This document shows, piece by piece, positions 43,740 to 56,860 of a DNA stretch of 64,000 nucleotides; the stretch's first letter is position 1, and every line of letters begins with the position of its first letter. The notes below the pieces were generated by a model, which saw nothing but the letters and a program-made list of their open reading frames with translations, was not told the origin of the DNA and ran no database searches. Source of the DNA: Rhizophagus irregularis (taxonomy: Eukaryota; Glomeromycota; Glomeromycetes; Glomerales; Glomeraceae); contig NC_089439.1 of the NCBI RefSeq assembly GCF_026210795.1, positions 3,534,001 through 3,598,000 of the forward strand. Direction: 5' to 3'. Both the position numbers and the translations under genes were made by a program.

Positions 43740-46380
43740 GCGTGAAATCTGTTTTAATGAGATTCTTTACAGCAAAGATTTTATTTCTTATATACTTCTC
43801 AAATTTAAATCAGAGAAATAAAATAATAAATATTTTTATTGATTTACACAAATTATTATTTATTTTTAGGAAAAATGTATCTGTAACATCCTATTACACG
43901 TTTCATCTGTAACAACCTCGGATTTATTACATGCAAATTTCTAAAAAAGGAAATATTTTTTCCCATCAAAATGATTTTATGAATCTAATGATAACTACAT
44001 CAGAAAATTTTTACAGGTGATATATAGCAATATATATCATTTTATCGATATATATCACATTATTTATAAAATGTGATATACATCAATAATAATTGAACAT
44101 TGATTATTAATGATATAATTAAATTACAACTATCATCACTAATGACTATTATCTTATAATAAAATAACATAAGATTATTTATTGTATTAAATAACATTAT
44201 ATTATTATTGTTAAATAATATTAAATTACTTTATTGTTAAATGTTATTCAGTTTTATTATATCAATAAAATACATTTGAAATTTTTGCTAAATCTATACT
44301 AAATTCTATACTAAAATTATATAAATCTATTATGCCTATAAAAAATTTTTTACAAAAATATTCTGAATTTTATCTGGTTTTTGTATTCTGAAAATGTTCT
44401 GATTTTTACTATTATGATTCCATTCCAAAAAGTGATCATTTTTCAGAACAATACTTTATGTTATTACCCAAAAACACTCAAATTATACTCAGTAAATTTA
44501 TGAATTTAAATGGAATATTATCAGATGATTTGCACAGATATTATCTGAAAGTATTCAGTAAATTTTATTGAATGCAATCAAAATACACTTCAATTATATT
44601 TGCAGGATATTATCTATAAAATGTGAACTATGTAGTTTTCAATAATACGTAAATAAATTGATACATTAATAGAACCCTCTTTATTAATAAGGTTCTCCAT
44701 CATTTTTCCTAGCTTTCTTACAAGTGTTGTATAACCTTAGTTGTTTTGGTTACTTTTTCTGAATTTGCACATTATTCATTTTAGTTGACCTTCTTTTTCT
44801 TTCTCACAAAGATAATTAGGTATCATTAGTTTTTATTTTAGTAAGAATTATACTTGATGATCATTCAGAAATAAATGTGGATGAAATAGCAATATCAGTA
44901 TGTGAAAGTGATTCAGAAATTGAATATTAGCAAAGTATTTTCATCCATTTTTGGAGATATTGGTATATCAGGTGATGTTCTTAGAAATTAGAATAGGTAG
45001 TGATACCACTTTCTTGAGTTTTTATTAGGTGGTGTGATTTTTCGCATTTAAGAGATGGATTGATATCTTGGATAAAAGCTTCTTAATTTTTTTTAAAGGG
45101 TTTCAGCTTAGAAAACTTATTAGGTTTTGCTTATAGATTAAAAATAAAATGCCAAGATCTATAAAAAAGAAATAAATATGTCATACTAATGTTTTTTATT
45201 AAAGTTTCAGACTTTTTTTAAAAACTTACTTAAGATTCAGAATCAAAGTTTGACCAGATCTTTACAAAATAGAAATAATAAAGTATTGCAATAATAAACA
45301 TTTTTTTAAATTAGTTTTTGAAAAATTCCAAAAATTTACTATGATTCCAGCGTTTTGAAATCAGTAGTTATCTAAAAATAAAGCAATTATTTCATTTTAA
45401 AATAGAATTAATTCAAAGGAAAAATATCCACTTACTGAATTTTTTTACAATCCTACATGTTTAGATACTTCAAAGAACAAAAGAAAAAAAATGAAATATT
45501 CTTTGTTAAAATACTTTACTAATGTCCAAAATGGCTTGCCAGATTCTTACACATTTAAAAACTCTTCCTGCTATTTAAAGATTAATGATTTCATGCCAAA
45601 TTTTCATATGTTTAAGGCTAGTCCATTAAAAAAAAAGAAAAGATGAAATATTAATAAAACATTTATTAAATTAATAATTAAAAAGAAAAAAGATAAACTG
45701 CTAGTAAAATTTGTTGAAATAAAATAAAAAAAATTTTGAAAAACTTATCAAAATTTCGCATTTAAGGAGACCGAAAAAATGGCCTAAAAAGTTTTATTTA
45801 GGATTTTTTTTCAACAGAAAATATGAGGTGGAAAAGGAAAAAGAAAAAAAAAGGAATGGTAGAGAAAAGACAAAGAAAAAGAAAGGATAAAAGGAAGGAT
45901 GAAGGGAAGAGAAAAAAAATGAAGAAGAGTTTAAAAAGTTAAAAAAAAAAGTGTAAATTAATTAATTTAGAAGTCTAATTGCTAATGATTATCATTACTA
46001 ATTAAGGTCAAATATAGGGTAAATTGTTTTAAAACCAAATATTTATCATTAATAGAGAAGGTTACACCTTATTGAAATATATTGTTAATAAAAATATTTT
46101 AAATAATCAGAATATAATTAGAATATTTTCAATTTGAATACAAAATCAGAATATCTTCAAAATTTTTTCTGAGTATTTCCTAATACTTTTAAAACTTCTA
46201 AATTTTAACTTAAAATATAATCAGAATGTTATCAGTATAATCAAAGTATTTTTAATAAATTCAAAAAAAAATTGGAATGTATTTGACAAAAATTTTTTAT
46301 AGGAATAGTATCTAACTAGATTTTAACATTTCTAATTGATATCCTATTAAAAAATCTACAAAATAAAATAAAATAAGTAA
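43740..46380. other. AT-rich gene desert
   Basis: No coding gene is supported. Notable: short palindromes near 44029-44096 built on GATATATATCA, and a purine-rich tract at about 45830-45960. Confidence 0.5.
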
Positions 46381-46381
46381 T

Positions 46382-46413
46382 AGTTATTTCATGGATATTC
46401 CCATGAAATAACT
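46382..46413. repeat. Perfect 13-bp-stem hairpin
   Basis: AGTTATTTCATGG and its exact reverse complement are separated by a short ATATT-type loop, directly upstream of a Crypton-like pseudogene. It could be a recombination or regulatory site, or chance in AT-rich DNA. Confidence 0.6.
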
Positions 46414-46554
46414 GTTTTATCCCCTGGAGACTAACGTCCTGTGATAAAAATAATTATAAAAAGCTTATTTTATTACATTTTTATTATAAAAAGTTTATTT
46501 TATTTAAAAAGTAAGTTACGTCTAAACTTGCTCTTAAAAATTTATTCATTATTA

Positions 46555-47844
46555 AAATGCTTCAAAAACACAAGAAAAAGCTGCAAGAACTCCAAATTTT
46601 TAGACCTGTATTTACTAGTGCAAAAAATTTAAAAGTCACAGCTTCTACTCCGGCTCAGGTTGATTCTATTCCCAAAATACTTCAAATCCAACTTTATCTC
46701 TTAAAGAAAAACTTGATTTTTATCGTTAGAAGAAATTTAAGTTCCAAATACTGAAAAGTCAACTTGAAATTGGATTATTCAGTTTGAAGAATTTCATAAA
46801 GAATACAAATATATTATATCACTTGAACAGATTACAGATTTCAAACTAATTGAAAAGCAAGTCTGCTCAAATGTCAAAAAAGAATAATTCTGACCAAAAT
46901 CAATAAAACAAGCTGTTGATGCTATTAATCGTCATTTAGTAAAAATTTCTCTAATTCATAGAATTAACTTACATGACAAATATGAATTTCCAGATTTATG
47001 GACTGTATTAAATGGCAAAATGAAATATCTGCAAAAAAACAGGTTTGATAAAAAAGAAGGATTAATGGCATTATCTGCACAACAAGTTCAAGAAATTCTT
47101 GCTGATGAATTTCTTAATCCAAGCACTCCTGAGGGTCTTTTATACCATGTATTTTTTTGAATTGCAATTAATTTTGCATGTTGAGGTAAAGAATATCATG
47201 GCCTTTATGTTGATCAATTTCATTCTCCACCTGATGGTAGTTTAATTTTTTGCCAGTATCGCAGTAAAAATAATCAACGTGGAATTGAAAGGAGTTCAGT
47301 ACAGGATATTCATCTTCCTTCAAATTCAGAAGTAATTACAGATATTAATAAGTATCTTTCAAAATGACCCAGTGGTGCTCCTAAAAATTTTTACTTATAA
47401 GTTAACACACTTTGATGTGAAAGTGGTATTTATATTTAGTACAAGAAAACTCATTGTGGAGTTAATAGAGTAGGAAATTTTATGAAAGATATTGGAAAAT
47501 CAGTAAAAGTAGATCTTCTGCCTGGCATTCTAACAAATCATTCTGGTTGCAAAACTGTTGCGCAGATTCTTCAGGATGCTGATGTACCAAAGGATGCTAT
47601 AATGGAAGTAATAGGTCACAAAAGTGTTTAAGGTATTCGTGCATATAAAGAAGTAAATGAAAAGCAATATCTTGCTGCTATGAACACTTTAATTCATGCT
47701 ATAGAACCATCAAGATCTTCAATTCTTGATGATTCAACAAATACTAATATTGCTGACACACCTGTTGAATTTTCCTTTGATGATGATAAAAAATTTCCTA
47801 TTTTTAATAATTGTCATTTTAATAATGTAACTTTTAAACTTTGA
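46555..47844 (+). pseudogene. Crypton-like tyrosine recombinase (DUF3504/ZMYM-type), many stops
   Basis: The reading frame, interrupted by about ten stops, shows WIIQFEEFHKEYKY (46765), SIKQAVDAINRHLVKI (46900), NLHDKYEFPDLW, ADEFLNPSTPEGLLYHVFF (47105), KEYHGLYVDQF, GVNRVGNFMKDIGKS (47460), LTNHSGCKTVAQILQDADVP and VIGHKSV-GIRAYKEVNE (47610). These are the core and catalytic C-terminal blocks of Crypton-derived recombinases. By family expectation the stops sit at Gln, Arg and Trp codons (for example TAA in GHKSV-x-GIRAY). The C-terminus ends NNCHFNNVTFKL at TGA 47842-47844. It lacks function as it stands. Confidence 0.72.
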
Positions 47845-49730
47845 AATACAAAATCATCTTTTTTATTTGTAACATAAATAATAATAATTAATTCCGCAGT
47901 AATAATAAAATATTAAAATGATCTGCATTTAATATTAATATTTTCATGATTATAAAAATATCACTATGAAAAATCACAGGTAACCATTAGTAAACATGGG
48001 ATAAAATAAGTTAAAAATGTCTTTAATAGTAAAAATAAAGTAAAAAAAAGTAAGTTTAAAATTAAAACTTACTATTCAAAGTTCATTTACTGATAATCAA
48101 GGTTAGAATTTACAAAGAAGACAAAAAACATTAATAATTGTTTTAAAAAAATATTTTAAAATATATTATAACTTTACAAAAATTTAAAGTCAAATCTAAA
48201 GCTAAAACTTATAAAAGAAATAGTAAGAAATATTAGTTTAGCATTTCCAATTAATAGAAATAAAAAAAGTGTTTTATACTGTAATATTCTATTGTAAAAT
48301 TTATATTTCAAGTACATTAATATATTCTAAACCTGAAATTTAAAAAATAAATAAAAAAAATATTAGTAATACTTTTAATTAACAAATATTTTGCAAAACT
48401 TGCAAAACTTATTACTTTCATTTTTCAATTTACCTATAAGTTCAAAATTTATAAAGAGAAAAAAAAAATATCAAAGTTACAATTTTAAGATTTATTAGTA
48501 TTTAATACAGCAAAGAAACTATAATTTACAAAAAGAATAAAAATTAAGTTTTGCAACTTTATTGCAAAACTTATTATATTGTTGTAATATCATTTATTCA
48601 CAAAGATCTAAACTTACTTACAAATATTTTGATAAAAGAAATAGTTTATTATCAACTCTTTTTTACTTTTACTGAAATCCAATTAATTCACTAAATATGG
48701 TGTAATCTCTAAAATTCTTTTATATTGTAGATTTATATAAACTTATAAGGCCTATAAAGATTTATATATTATAATATTTTTATAATTTTATAAAATGTAA
48801 TTTTATATAGATTTGCAAAATATAATTTTTTATAATTTTGCAAACTGTAATATTATGTAATTTTGCAAACTATAATATTTTGTAATCTTATTAAATGTAA
48901 TATTTTGAATATTTATATTTTTTAGTTTTTTTGTAAAATTATAAGGCATAATTCTTTAAAAATTTTACATTTTGTAACATTATAATGCATAAATTTTTGT
49001 AATTTTATTAGGCATAATTCTCTATAAATTTTATATTTTATAACATTATAATATATAACTTATTGTAATTTTATTTTGGTTTTTTATAATTTTATTAGAT
49101 ATACTGTAATTCTCTAAAAAATTTACATTTTATAATCTTATAATACATAATTTTTTGTAATTTAGTTTATTAAATATTTTTATTTGTAATTTTTAATAAT
49201 ACTAATAAATTATTGTACATACCTAAATTATATAATAATTAATGTTAAAACTAGTATTGTTAAGTTCAAGTTGGACTGGATTAAACTGAACTGGACTGAT
49301 AAGGTCAATTTAGTTTGACTTCAAGATTTAAATTGATCAGTTTAGTTTAACTTGAAAAAATTTAAGTTGCAGTTTGATTTAACTTAAAGAAGCTAAGCCG
49401 ATAGAGGTCAATGGAACTGATGTAGCTAATTGGCTGATTTTTTTATTTAGTGATGATCATAATAAGAATTTTCTTAAATCACATTTTTTTATTTTTTTTC
49501 ATTTTATTAAAGTATTTTATTACATTATTAGATTATTTAAATTTTGAAATTCCAAAAAAAAGAAATGTTAGATTTTTTTAAATATCCATTCCAGTCCTTT
49601 TCTTCTCTTTATTTTTCAAAAACCTGAATTCAAAGCCATATTATCAGGCTGAATGTATAGTTACTACATGTCTTTACCTTAATTTCAAGATCTTGCAGTA
49701 TCTACATTACTTCTATGGAGCATAACTATA
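47845..49730. other. AT-rich gene desert
   Basis: No gene is seen. Near 48760-49160 the phrase TTTTATAATTTTGCAAACTG and variants recur as degenerate repeats. At 49260-49400 variants of AGTTTGACTT/AACTTGAA alternate in both orientations. Confidence 0.5.
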
Positions 49731-49734
49731 CCAG

Positions 49735-49910
49735 GATCCCGAACATTATATATAATACTGGGATCCGATTTTATATAGACTTACTATGTAATTTTCTGAT
49801 AAGTCATGTGTTTGAATTTGTATAGCCAATTGGTAATTATAGAAATTTGTTTGTATAATAATAATGATTTTTAAAGCAAGTTAGATTTTATTTTGTATAA
49901 AATATTATAT
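49735..49910. mobile_element. Remnant end of the hAT-type MITE family
   Basis: From ATAATACTGGGATCC onward the sequence follows the right end of the 38035-39168 MITE in reverse orientation (GACTTACTATGTAATTT, TAAGTCATGTGTTTGAA, TAATAATGATTTTTA). The terminal AGGACCCCG is degraded and no partner end is seen. Confidence 0.6.
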
Positions 49911-50198
49911 AAATAAATAAATATATATGTATATATAAAGCAAAGCAAAATAAACATTTATCTAAAAAAATTTCACACACTTTTCAAAAATTATAGATCA
50001 AATAGGGGATTTGTTTACAAATAGAGGATTTTGTTTATGAAAGAGGGTTTGTTTATACAAGTTCACTACAATACTCTAATTTTATGATTATTGTCTTATA
50101 ATTAATGGGTCACATACTTTTTTAGTTTAGTCTGTTGCTTTTCTGTAAAAATAAAAAATGGATCAGAAAAAAAAAATTGGTATACATTTTTCTTGAAA

Positions 50199-50578
50199 AA
50201 TGCCGCTACCTTGGAAATATAGTAAAAAAAGACTTGTAAAACATCCATATTGTGCTCATATTATTTGAATGAAAAAGTTATTTGTCGTTATGGCAAAGTT
50301 ATCAAACTGGATTGTCGCTATGATGAAACTTTTTTAAATATTCATGTTAACGGTAAAGGATGTTTGGCTAAGCAAGGAGTTCAGTCAATCCTAAATTATT
50401 TTAAACCAGTTTCTAAATCAAAAAAATTAAAAATGATAATGTTAGCAGTGCTGAAGAATGGAAAAGTGACGATGATAAAAAAATGGATGACGATGATTTG
50501 TTTAATGTTGACAAAATAAGTGATGTGGAAAATGATTGTGAAGATGAAATTTTAAGTGATGATAATATGGGGTGAGTG
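50199..50578 (+). pseudogene. N-terminal zinc-module fragment of an element-type protein
   Basis: Reading across frames: WKYSKKRLVKHPYCAHI, a TGA, then EKVICRYGKVIKLDCRYDET, HVNGKGCLAKQGVQSILNYF and an acidic stretch EEWKSDDDKKMDDDDLF. The pattern CxCG-LDxxYDE-H-GC-GVQSI-YF is familiar from N-termini of repetitive Rhizophagus proteins, but I cannot name the family. It is cut off at 50578 by the inverted repeat of the 6.5-kb element. Confidence 0.4.
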
Positions 50579-51428
50579 CTGGGAAAAGGGACCAAATTGA
50601 CATTTCAGTGAAAATTTATTTTTTATTACAAATGGATAAAGATTTATCTAAGAAACATTTTTACTTAATATCGAAGGGTCATTAGCATAATAAAATGTTG
50701 CGCTACGGCCTTGTAACACTTTGTTACCCTATATCTCAGGTTTAGTTGTTTTTAAATAAGGAGATGCAAATGTCAATCAATTTTGCAGATCACTTCCAAA
50801 ACAGTACTACAACATTTATGAATGCTGAGAAAAGGACCAAATTTTACAACCAATTAAAAGTTTTTGTCAGCACCGGACTCAGTGTACGATTTTTTTTATT
50901 AATAAGGAATTCGCGCCTCGCAATACAACCTTTACACGTCAAGCACCGGACTCGATATACGTTAAATAAAGTATCTATCTAAAATACATGATAAAACAAT
51001 AAACACAGCAAAAAAATAAAGAGCACGCTATATGAAATATTAACGTATTTATGTCTACATCGCACGATACTATTTGACTAAGTAGCCCAACTAAACTAAC
51101 GAACGCGCCTGCATAAAGCCAATGCCGTTTCGCTCCCCTCCCAGTGCGCTTAACGCCACCGATGTCTTTTACTAATTCCTATAAATAATTTTAAACATCA
51201 CTAAAACTCCCTCCCAATAAAGACCTCTGACAAGCCCAAATAGTAGAGTTTTTCCATAACTACTTTATTGGGATTTTTAATTATAAATGCTCCTTCGATA
51301 ATTGCTCCTTAGTAGATAATTGAAACCAACTGGAAACTAAACTAAGTGGTCAACGGGTCAAGGTATATTCATTTGCTTGTTTCCCATTTCGTTTTATTTA
51401 TTCTAATGCTTCTTTTCTTTTATTTTAG

Positions 51429-52220
51429 GTTCTTCAGCTCTCCCGGGTTTGCGATCAAGGTATTTTCCTTTTTTTTCGTTTGTTTATTTCTTTGTTGTTC
51501 CATTTCGTTTTAATAATGCTTTCTTTTCTTTCTTTTTAGGTTCTTCGGCTCTCTCGAGTTTGTGATCAAGGTATTTTCCTTTTTTTTTCATTTGTTTGTT
51601 TCTTCGTTGCTCCATTTCGTTTTAATAATGCTTTCTTTTCTTTCTTTTTAGGAGTTCTTGGCTCTCTTTGGTTTTGATCAAAGTATTTTCTTTTTTTCAT
51701 TTGTTTGTTTTTTCGTTCTTCTATTTTGTTTTACTTTGTTCCTAAACTAATGCTTTCTTTTTTTCTTTTTAGGTTCTTCGGCTCTTTTCGGTTCTGCAGT
51801 CGAAGGTATTTTCATTTTTTTCGTTTGTTTGTTTCTTCGTTTCTCCATTTCATTTTAATTTTGTTTCTAATGCTTTCTTTTCTTTTTAGGTTCTTCGCTC
51901 TTTCTCGGGTTTGCGATCAAAGTATTTTCTTTTTTTTATTTGTTTGTTTAGCCGCTCTATTTTGTTTACTTTTGTTCTAAACTAATGCTTTCTTTTTTTT
52001 CTTTTTAGGTTCTTCGGCTTTTTTCGATTCTGCAGTCAAAGTATTTATTTCATTTTTTTGTTTTAGTTCTCCATTTCGGTTTAATTTTGTTTCTAATGCT
52101 TTCTTTTCTTTCTTTTTAGGTTCTTCCGGCTCTTTTGATTCTGCAGTCAAGGTATTTTCATTTTTTTTTCGTTTATTTGTTCCATTTTATTTATTTTGTC
52201 TCTGCTTTATATTTTAGGTT
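51429..52220 (+). repeat. Left array of about eight mini-exon-like units
   Basis: Units of 98-121 bp begin at about 51429, 51538, 51650, 51771, 51888, 52008, 52118 and 52216. Each has a T/C-rich tract ending TTTTTAG, then a GC-richer core of about 31 bp (such as GTTCTTCGGCTCTCTCGAG through TGATCAAG), then GTATTTTC. Cores differ by several substitutions while the AG and GTATTTT borders are kept. Small open frames here are artefacts. Confidence 0.85.
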
Positions 52221-52719
52221 CTTCATATCTAATTATTTTTCATTTCATTTCATTTACAGTTCGTTTTATTTTGCCAACATTGGTTTTTGTTATTATTATT
52301 CATAATTCGGTTTATTATCATTATTAGCCTTATTATCATCAGGTGTAGTGTATTATTTTAACAAAAATGATAATTTTTTTGGTATTTTGCACTACGGGAA
52401 ATTTGTAATGTGAATTTTCAACGAAAATAATGAAATTTCTGTATTAGTCTAAAATCTTTTTTTGGTATTATGTTGCAAATTTTGGGAAATTTATTTGTTA
52501 TATATCGTTATCTATCGTTATCATCGTTATCTTATCATTTTCATAAGACTATATATGGCTAATGGCGTTGACATCTCATCAATTTAAGTGTTGTATTATG
52601 TTACCAATCCTGTATATTTAATGTTTTTATACAATAAATCTTTTTTTTTGGAGGTATTTTATTTAAATAAATAGAATTTGCATTAATTTTTTTTTTCATT
52701 CTTCTTATCCTTCTTACTA

Positions 52720-55046
52720 ATGGAGTCCACTCACGAAATATTTTATCCTACAATTATAGAAGCCCATTCAATAAATTCATTATCTAAAGAATTTGAACAA
52801 CTTAAAGCATTATATCAAAATAATGGTGAATTAGAAATTAATGACAAACTGGAATCCACTCCAATTCCTGATGAAAGTGATGCATATTCCGTAGATGAAT
52901 TATCAGAAGATGAAGGAAATGAAATTTTAACTTCAGCTCAAAAAGAAAAATTTCAAAAATTATATGATATAATGGATGTTGATGATGATGATGAACAAAA
53001 AGAGCAAAGTAAAATGGAAAAGCTTTTAAATGAACAGGATGAAAAGGCATTTAAGCTTATTCTTCATTCTGACTGTTGTAATAAAAAATGTTATACAACC
53101 AAAATCAATCATCACGAATAGCTCTTCTTTCTTTTCAAACAATAAAATTACTTCCAAAATCTGAGTTAAATATGTTTTTATTAGGATTACTCCACGCTAT
53201 GAAACGTTCAGATCAAACCCATCATAGTAAAACTGAAAAAAAATATTTAACTATTAAATATATTTTTGATGAAATTGAAATTTGTGAAACAGCTTTTCTT
53301 CATATTTATTCACTAAGTATAAAAAAATGGAAGATGATTCGAAGTCATTATCAAATAAATGGGTTTAAACCTATATTACATGGAAATAAAAGAAGAAAAA
53401 GTAGTCATGCTTTAACATTTGAAACAATTTTACATATACTTACTTTTATTATTAATTATGCCAATATTCATGGATTACCTTCTCCAGGTATAATTTATTG
53501 ATTTTTAATCAAATAACTTATTTTACTTAATAAATATATTAATAAGTTATTTAATTTTATAGGACGTAGTTTTCGTGATGATACAATGGCTATAATTTTT
53601 CTTCCAGTTAGTGATAGTTATATAGGATTATATCGACTGTATGAATCAAGTTTAGAAATTGATTCTGAACATTATATAAGTCGTTGGACCTTTTTAAGAG
53701 TTTGGAAAAAATATATTCCAGAAATTAAATTTTTATCTCCTAGAAGTGATTTGTGTTTTCATTGTAAAAATATGAGGTTCAATACACAATTTTGGAATCA
53801 AGATGAAAAGGATGATAAAGTAAAAGAATGGCATGAACATATTACATGGGCTAATCAAGAAAGAGATTATTATAGGTTAGTAACTTATTAATAATAAATT
53901 CTTTACAATTTTGTATATTAATTTATATTTTATATTTATTTAAGAAACTGTATAAAAAATTCTAAAGATCAATTAACAAAAATTGATAAAGAATTAATAA
54001 TACGTCCTGGAGTTTCAAATTCTTTAGAATTTGAAAATCATATTTCATGGGATTTTGCTGAAGGTGTTCACCTTCCCTACTCCTCACAACAAGAGGTAAA
54101 AGTTTAAATATTAAATAATTAAAAACTTAGCATTTTTATTATATATTAATATTATTAATATTTTTAGGGATCAATTTACTTTAAATCACCATGGAAAGTT
54201 TCTATTTTTGGAATTTGTGAAGAAGCCTTTCCCCAACAGGTATAGTTTAATTATATAAACTAAAAAAAAATATATAAAATTAAATTAATTAATAATAAAA
54301 TTAATAATATATTTTATAGAAAAATTATTTAATACAAGAAAATGAAAATGTGGGAAAAGGTGCAGATGCTGTAATTTCTTTGGTCCATCATTATTTTAAA
54401 ATCCATGGTCTTGAGAAAAATACCTAATCGTTCATGCTGATAATTGTTCAGGTCAAAACAAAAATAATGCCATGATTCAATATTTAACATGGAGAGTAAT
54501 GAATGGTTTACATGATCGGATTAAATACTGCATTTAGGTAGCTGTCATACAAAGTTTTCTCCAGATGGATTTTTTGGATTAATTAAATTAAAAATGCGAG
54601 TTTCAGAAGTTCAAGATCTTTCTGATATGGTAGAAGTAGTTCATAATTCTACTACTGGAGGATTTAATACAGCACAAACAATTTATGGTTTAGGTGGAAA
54701 TCAAAAAGTTCTTTTTTATAAATGGACTGAATTTTTAAATAAAGAATTTACTAAAATACCACAAATCCTTCAGCAGCATCATTTTGAAATTTCAAATGAA
54801 AAAAATGGAATAGTAAATGTTCAAACAAAAGTTGATGGAGAAAAAATAGAAATTTCAATTCTTAAAAAAAATATAACTCCTTTAATTAGTTTTCCAAATA
54901 TATTGTTACCAAAGAAATTATCTGCAGAACGACAATGGTACTTATATGAGCAAATCCGTGAACATGTTACTCATCCAGATAAAAAAGATCAATATTGTTC
55001 AAAACCACTTATACCAAAACCTAGTAAAGACAAATCTGAAAATTAG
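52720..55046 (+). pseudogene. DNC-x-GQNK transposase-like gene (DUF7869-like), five exons, frame-broken
   Basis: The ATG at 52720 opens an acidic N-terminus (133 codons), ending at a frame break near 53115. Introns with GT-AG ends at 53488-53562, 53876-53944, 54096-54167 and 54240-54319 keep the frame. Landmarks are RSFRDDTMAIIFLPVSDSY, RSDLCFHCKNMRF, EFENHISWDFAEG, VHADNCSGQNKNNAMIQYLT (about 54430) and HTKFSPDGFFGLIKLKM (about 54550). The Asp-rich, DNC-x-GQNK and HTKFxPDxxFG blocks recall DUF7869-type proteins of repetitive elements and suggest an RNase H-fold transposase. Two further frame breaks lie near 54415 and 54540. The C-terminus reads SAERQWYLYEQIREHV. It is probably the former transposase of the enclosing element. 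Confidence 0.55.
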
Positions 55047-55189
55047 ATAGATATTTAAGACTGTTGCTAATTTGCATTCAGGGTGAAATCACCTAAGGGT
55101 GATTTCACTCATGATTAATTTATTAAATAAAATTCAATATTTCTCACTTCGTAATTTGCATATAAATCCCCTGTAAATTTTTTAAATTT

Positions 55190-55700
55190 TTTGATAGGAA
55201 TTATAAAAAAAATGAGTCGCAACGATAAATAAAAGAGAATAAGTGAATGAAAAAGGAAAAAAGAATGAGGGTGAATGAAAAAAATAGGGAGAGTGAAAGG
55301 GAATGAAAGAAACGAAGGGGGAGCGAAGGAGGAACAAAATGGAGCAAAGGGGGAGTGAAAGAAATGAAAGGAACGAAAAAGAACAAGTGGGAATGAAAAA
55401 AAAAATGAAAAGAATGAAGGGGACGAAATGTAGTAAAGGGGGAATAAAAAAATGAAAGGAACAAAGGGTAGTGTAAAGAAATGAAAAAGATGAAGTGGGA
55501 ATGGAAAAAAAAATGAAAATAACGAAAGGTAGTGTAAAGGAACGAAAAAGATGAAGTGGGAATGGAATAAAAATGGAAGGAACGAAGAGTAGTGTAAAGG
55601 AATGAAAAAGACGAAATGGGAACGAAAAAAAAAGAAAGGAACGGAAAAAACAAAGTGGAAACAAAAAAAATACGAAAGTAACAGGTGACCAAGTGAAAAC
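55190..55700. repeat. Purine-rich tract of GAAAGGAACGAA-like repeats
   Basis: The plus strand is almost pure A/G with C only in AACGAA words. Loose repeats of AAGGAACGAAAAAGATGAAG and GGGAATGGAAAAAAA occur every 60 bp or so. The long minus-strand Phe/Ser-rich frames are artefacts of this composition. Confidence 0.75.
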
Positions 55701-55799
55701 CAAACCCATAAAATAAAAGAAGAAATAAAGTTAGTAGGGAACGGAAATTACATGTAATAAATAAACGAAAACAAAAAAAAATAAAAAACATACCTTAGT

Positions 55800-56860
55800 A
55801 GTTGCAGAGAAGAACCGAAAGACCTAAAAAGAACGAAATACAAAATGTAAGAAACGAAATATAAGAATGAAATAAAAAAATAAGAAGAAACGGCCATGTA
55901 GTGCTGGACATACCTTAATTGCAAAACCGAAAGAGCCAAAGGACCTAAAAAAACGAAATAAAGTTAGTAGGAAACAAAATGCAAGAAGCAAAATGAAAAA
56001 AAAGACATACGATAAATTTTGTGGCCGAAAGTCGAAATGAGATTATATTAGTAGGGAAACAACATATAATCGATTTTTGATTAATATCTCATTGCAACCA
56101 TCGTGTGTACTTGATAATACCCATCAGAGCCGAAGAACCTAAAAAGAAAAAAAAAGAAAGCATTAGAAACAAAATGGAGCAACGAAGAAACAAACAAACG
56201 AAAAATAATAAAAATACCTTGACCGCAGAACTGAGAGAGCCGAAGAACCTAAAAAGAAAGAAAAGAAAGCATTAGAGATATAATTAAAACGAAATAGAGA
56301 AACAAACGAAAAAATGAAAATACCTTGACTGAACCAAAAAAGAGTCGAAGAACCTTAAAAGAAAAAAAAAGAAAGCATTAGAAATAAAATTAAAACGAAA
56401 TAGAGAAATGAAGAACGAAAAAAAATGAAAATACCTTAACTGCAGAACCGAAAAGAGCCGAAGAACCCTAAAATGAAAAAAAAGAAAGCATTAGTTTAGG
56501 AACAAAAGTAAACAAATAGAGCAACAAAGAAACAAACAAATAAAAAAAAAGAAAATACTTTGATCGCAAACCCGAGAGAGCCGAAGAACCTAAAAAGAAA
56601 GAAAAGAAAGCATTATTAGAAACAAAATTAAAACGAAAGGGAGAAACGAAGAAATAAAACAACCGAAAAAAAATGAAAATATGTTGACCAATGACCACAG
56701 AACCGAAAAGAGCCGGAGAACCTGAAAAGAAAAAAAAGAAAGCATTAGAAACGAAATGGAGCAACAAAGAAACAAATAAACGAAAAATAATGAAAATACC
56801 TTGACCGCAGAACCAAGAAAGCCGAAGAACCTAAAAAGAAAGAAAAGAAAGCATTAGAAT
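55800..56860 (-). repeat. Right, inverted array of mini-exon-like units
   Basis: The minus strand repeats the same unit as 51429-52220: T/C tract, TTTTAG, core such as GGTTCTTCGGCTCTCTC, then a TCAAGGTATTTT-type border. The best-ordered units lie at 56140-56860; units near 55800-55930 are more diverged. Confidence 0.8.

Noticed and set aside
51705-51980. Phe-rich plus-strand frame, 91 codons
   Set aside because: Lies inside the tandem array; pyrimidine tracts read as Phe/Ser/Leu.
55182-55939. Long Phe/Ser/Leu-rich minus-strand frames that look like membrane proteins
   Set aside because: They arise from the purine-rich strand; composition is monotone and no domain or exon structure is seen.
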